Shown here piece after piece: positions 63,367 through 64,000 of a stretch of 64,000 bases of DNA. Origin of the DNA: Agarilytica sp033852165 (GTDB taxonomy: Bacteria; Pseudomonadota; Gammaproteobacteria; Pseudomonadales; Cellvibrionaceae). Both the position numbers and the translations under genes were made by a program. The DNA lies in NCBI GenBank assembly GCA_033852165.1, contig JAWSUZ010000020.1:124001-188000 (forward strand), written 5' to 3'. Every line of letters starts with the position of its first letter. The stretch's first letter is position 1. The notes under the pieces are model-generated. The model was given only the letters and a program-made list of their open reading frames with translations. It made no database searches and had not been told where the DNA came from.

Positions 63367-63465
63367 TTAGGCCGGGTTGTCTGTAAGACACGCCGTAAAC
63401 CCATCCCTGGGGGCTCGACTGCCGCATCCATGCGGCAGACGGTCATACAAGACAACCCGACCTAA
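63367..63465 (+). repeat. Structured intergenic repeat, copy B
   Basis: Second copy of the element at 58438. The outer stem is TTAGGCCGGGTTGTCT with AGACAACCCGACCTAA (one mismatch), the core ACACGCCGTAAACCCATCC and GGGGGCTC matches copy A, and the inner stem CTGCCGCAT pairs with ATGCGGCAG around CC (63419-63438). Stem sequences differ from copy A but pairing is kept. Confidence 0.8.
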
Positions 63466-63510
63466 ACAATTCAGATATTGTGGTATGACCGCAAGAATTA
63501 AATTAAAAAA

Positions 63511-63535
63511 CCTCTGACAGTGTGTCAGGGGTTTT
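63511..63535. terminator. Rho-independent terminator between NRPS and PKS genes
   Basis: CCTCTGACA pairs with TGTCAGGGG (one G-U) around a 3-base loop, with A-run before and TTTT after, so it could act in both directions. It separates the NRPS gene from the ketosynthase gene. Confidence 0.7.
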
Positions 63536-63573
63536 CCTGTATATAAACGAACTAAAAAATAGAACGAGAGATA

Positions 63574-64000
63574 ATGGCTAATTCAGATACTGATGATTTT
63601 GGTGGTTACGGCATTGCAATTGTGGGGATGGCAAACCGTGTTCCTGGGGCAAAAAATCCAGAAGAATTTTGGCATAACTTAGAAAATGGTATTGAGTCGG
63701 TAAAATATTATACCGACGAGCAAATGGCAGAGGCGGGTGTTACGCCAGACCTTTTGAAAAATCCGCACTATGTAAAAGCGGGCGCTCACCTTGAAAACTT
63801 TGACTATTTTGATCCTGATTTTTTTGGCTTCAGTCCAAAAGAGGCCGGTATCCTCGATCCTCAGCACCGCCAGTTTTATGAGTGTTGCTGGGAAGCTTTA
63901 GAGCGTTCAGGTCATCCGCCCTCAAAATTTGATGGTGCGATTGGTGTTTATGGCGGTTCGGGTATGGCCGCTTATCTTGCTCAAAATATTATGACCAATA
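63574..64000 (+). CDS. Type I polyketide synthase, ketosynthase N-terminus (runs off window)
   Basis: The frame is open from an ATG at 63574 (GAGAG upstream) to the window end, 142 residues. GIAIVGMANRVPGAKNPEEFW is the standard opening of a beta-ketoacyl synthase, and FDYFDPDFFGFSPKEAG with LDPQHRQFYECCWEALERSG is the family's D-P-Q-x-R signature. The catalytic Cys lies beyond the window. As the gene directly after the formyltransferase-type NRPS, it probably extends the loaded amino acid. A terminator and a structured repeat lie in the 237-base gap before it. Confidence 0.92.
   Translation, partial: MANSDTDDFGGYGIAIVGMANRVPGAKNPEEFWHNLENGIESVKYYTDEQMAEAGVTPDLLKNPHYVKAGAHLENFDYFDPDFFGFSPKEAGILDPQHRQFYECCWEALERSGHPPSKFDGAIGVYGGSGMAAYLAQNIMTN

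Noticed and set aside
1..64000. tRNA, rRNA, CRISPR or insertion sequence
   Set aside because: No cloverleaf, ribosomal core sequence, repeat-spacer array or transposase was found on reading.

Overview
The window looks like a chromosome segment from a marine-type gammaproteobacterium, perhaps a Cellvibrionales-like lineage; this placement is inferred from gene content and moderate G+C, not from a marker gene. Evidence includes a caa3-type cox operon with ctaG, DUF2909 and SURF1 in the usual gammaproteobacterial order, the gamma-carbonic anhydrase/prlC/yheV block, an exosortase/PEP-CTERM exopolysaccharide system, and a structured intergenic repeat. I saw no rRNA, tRNA, CRISPR array or insertion sequence.

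Layout. (1) 1-23 kb: an exopolysaccharide locus with several glycosyltransferases, a DegT-type aminotransferase, the dTDP-rhamnose genes rfbACDB, a Wza-like export lipoprotein, a Wzz-like protein, a predicted outer-membrane barrel, a 60-residue protein with an exosortase-type C-terminus, a WcaJ-like initiating transferase and a YfiR-domain histidine kinase. (2) 23-30 kb, minus strand: a TonB-dependent receptor with two degenerate citrate-synthase-fold proteins, and a REC-REC-PAS-GGDEF-EAL protein. (3) 30-39 kb: a TPP enzyme, a WecG/TagA transferase, housekeeping genes and a MATE transporter. (4) 39-48.7 kb: cytochrome c oxidase and its assembly factors, including a broken SURF1 copy next to an intact one. 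(5) 49-56.6 kb: the exosortase core (ATPase, Wzz, BY-kinase-like ATPase, exosortase-EpsI fusion, TPR lipoprotein). (6) 56.8-58.4 kb: a B12-domain-like protein without the cobalamin-ligand His, followed by MeaB. (7) 58.6-64 kb: the start of a hybrid NRPS-PKS cluster. Its first protein is formyltransferase, half condensation domain, adenylation domain split by a luciferase-like monooxygenase, and carrier. A type I ketosynthase gene then runs off the window.

How it fits together. The two polysaccharide loci probably act together: locus 1 makes and exports a rhamnose-containing polymer, while locus 5 controls chain length and sorts PEP-CTERM-like proteins. Good sigma-54-type -24/-12 sequences precede the mini sorting-signal protein, the B12-like/meaB pair, the aminotransferase and (less certainly) the exosortase core, which suggests shared RpoN control. 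The most novel material is the NRPS-PKS start. The adenylation pocket reads close to the glycine code, so the module may load N-formylglycine, a known starter for oxazole polyketides, but with an extra flavin monooxygenase embedded. Two covarying copies of one structured repeat flank this NRPS gene.
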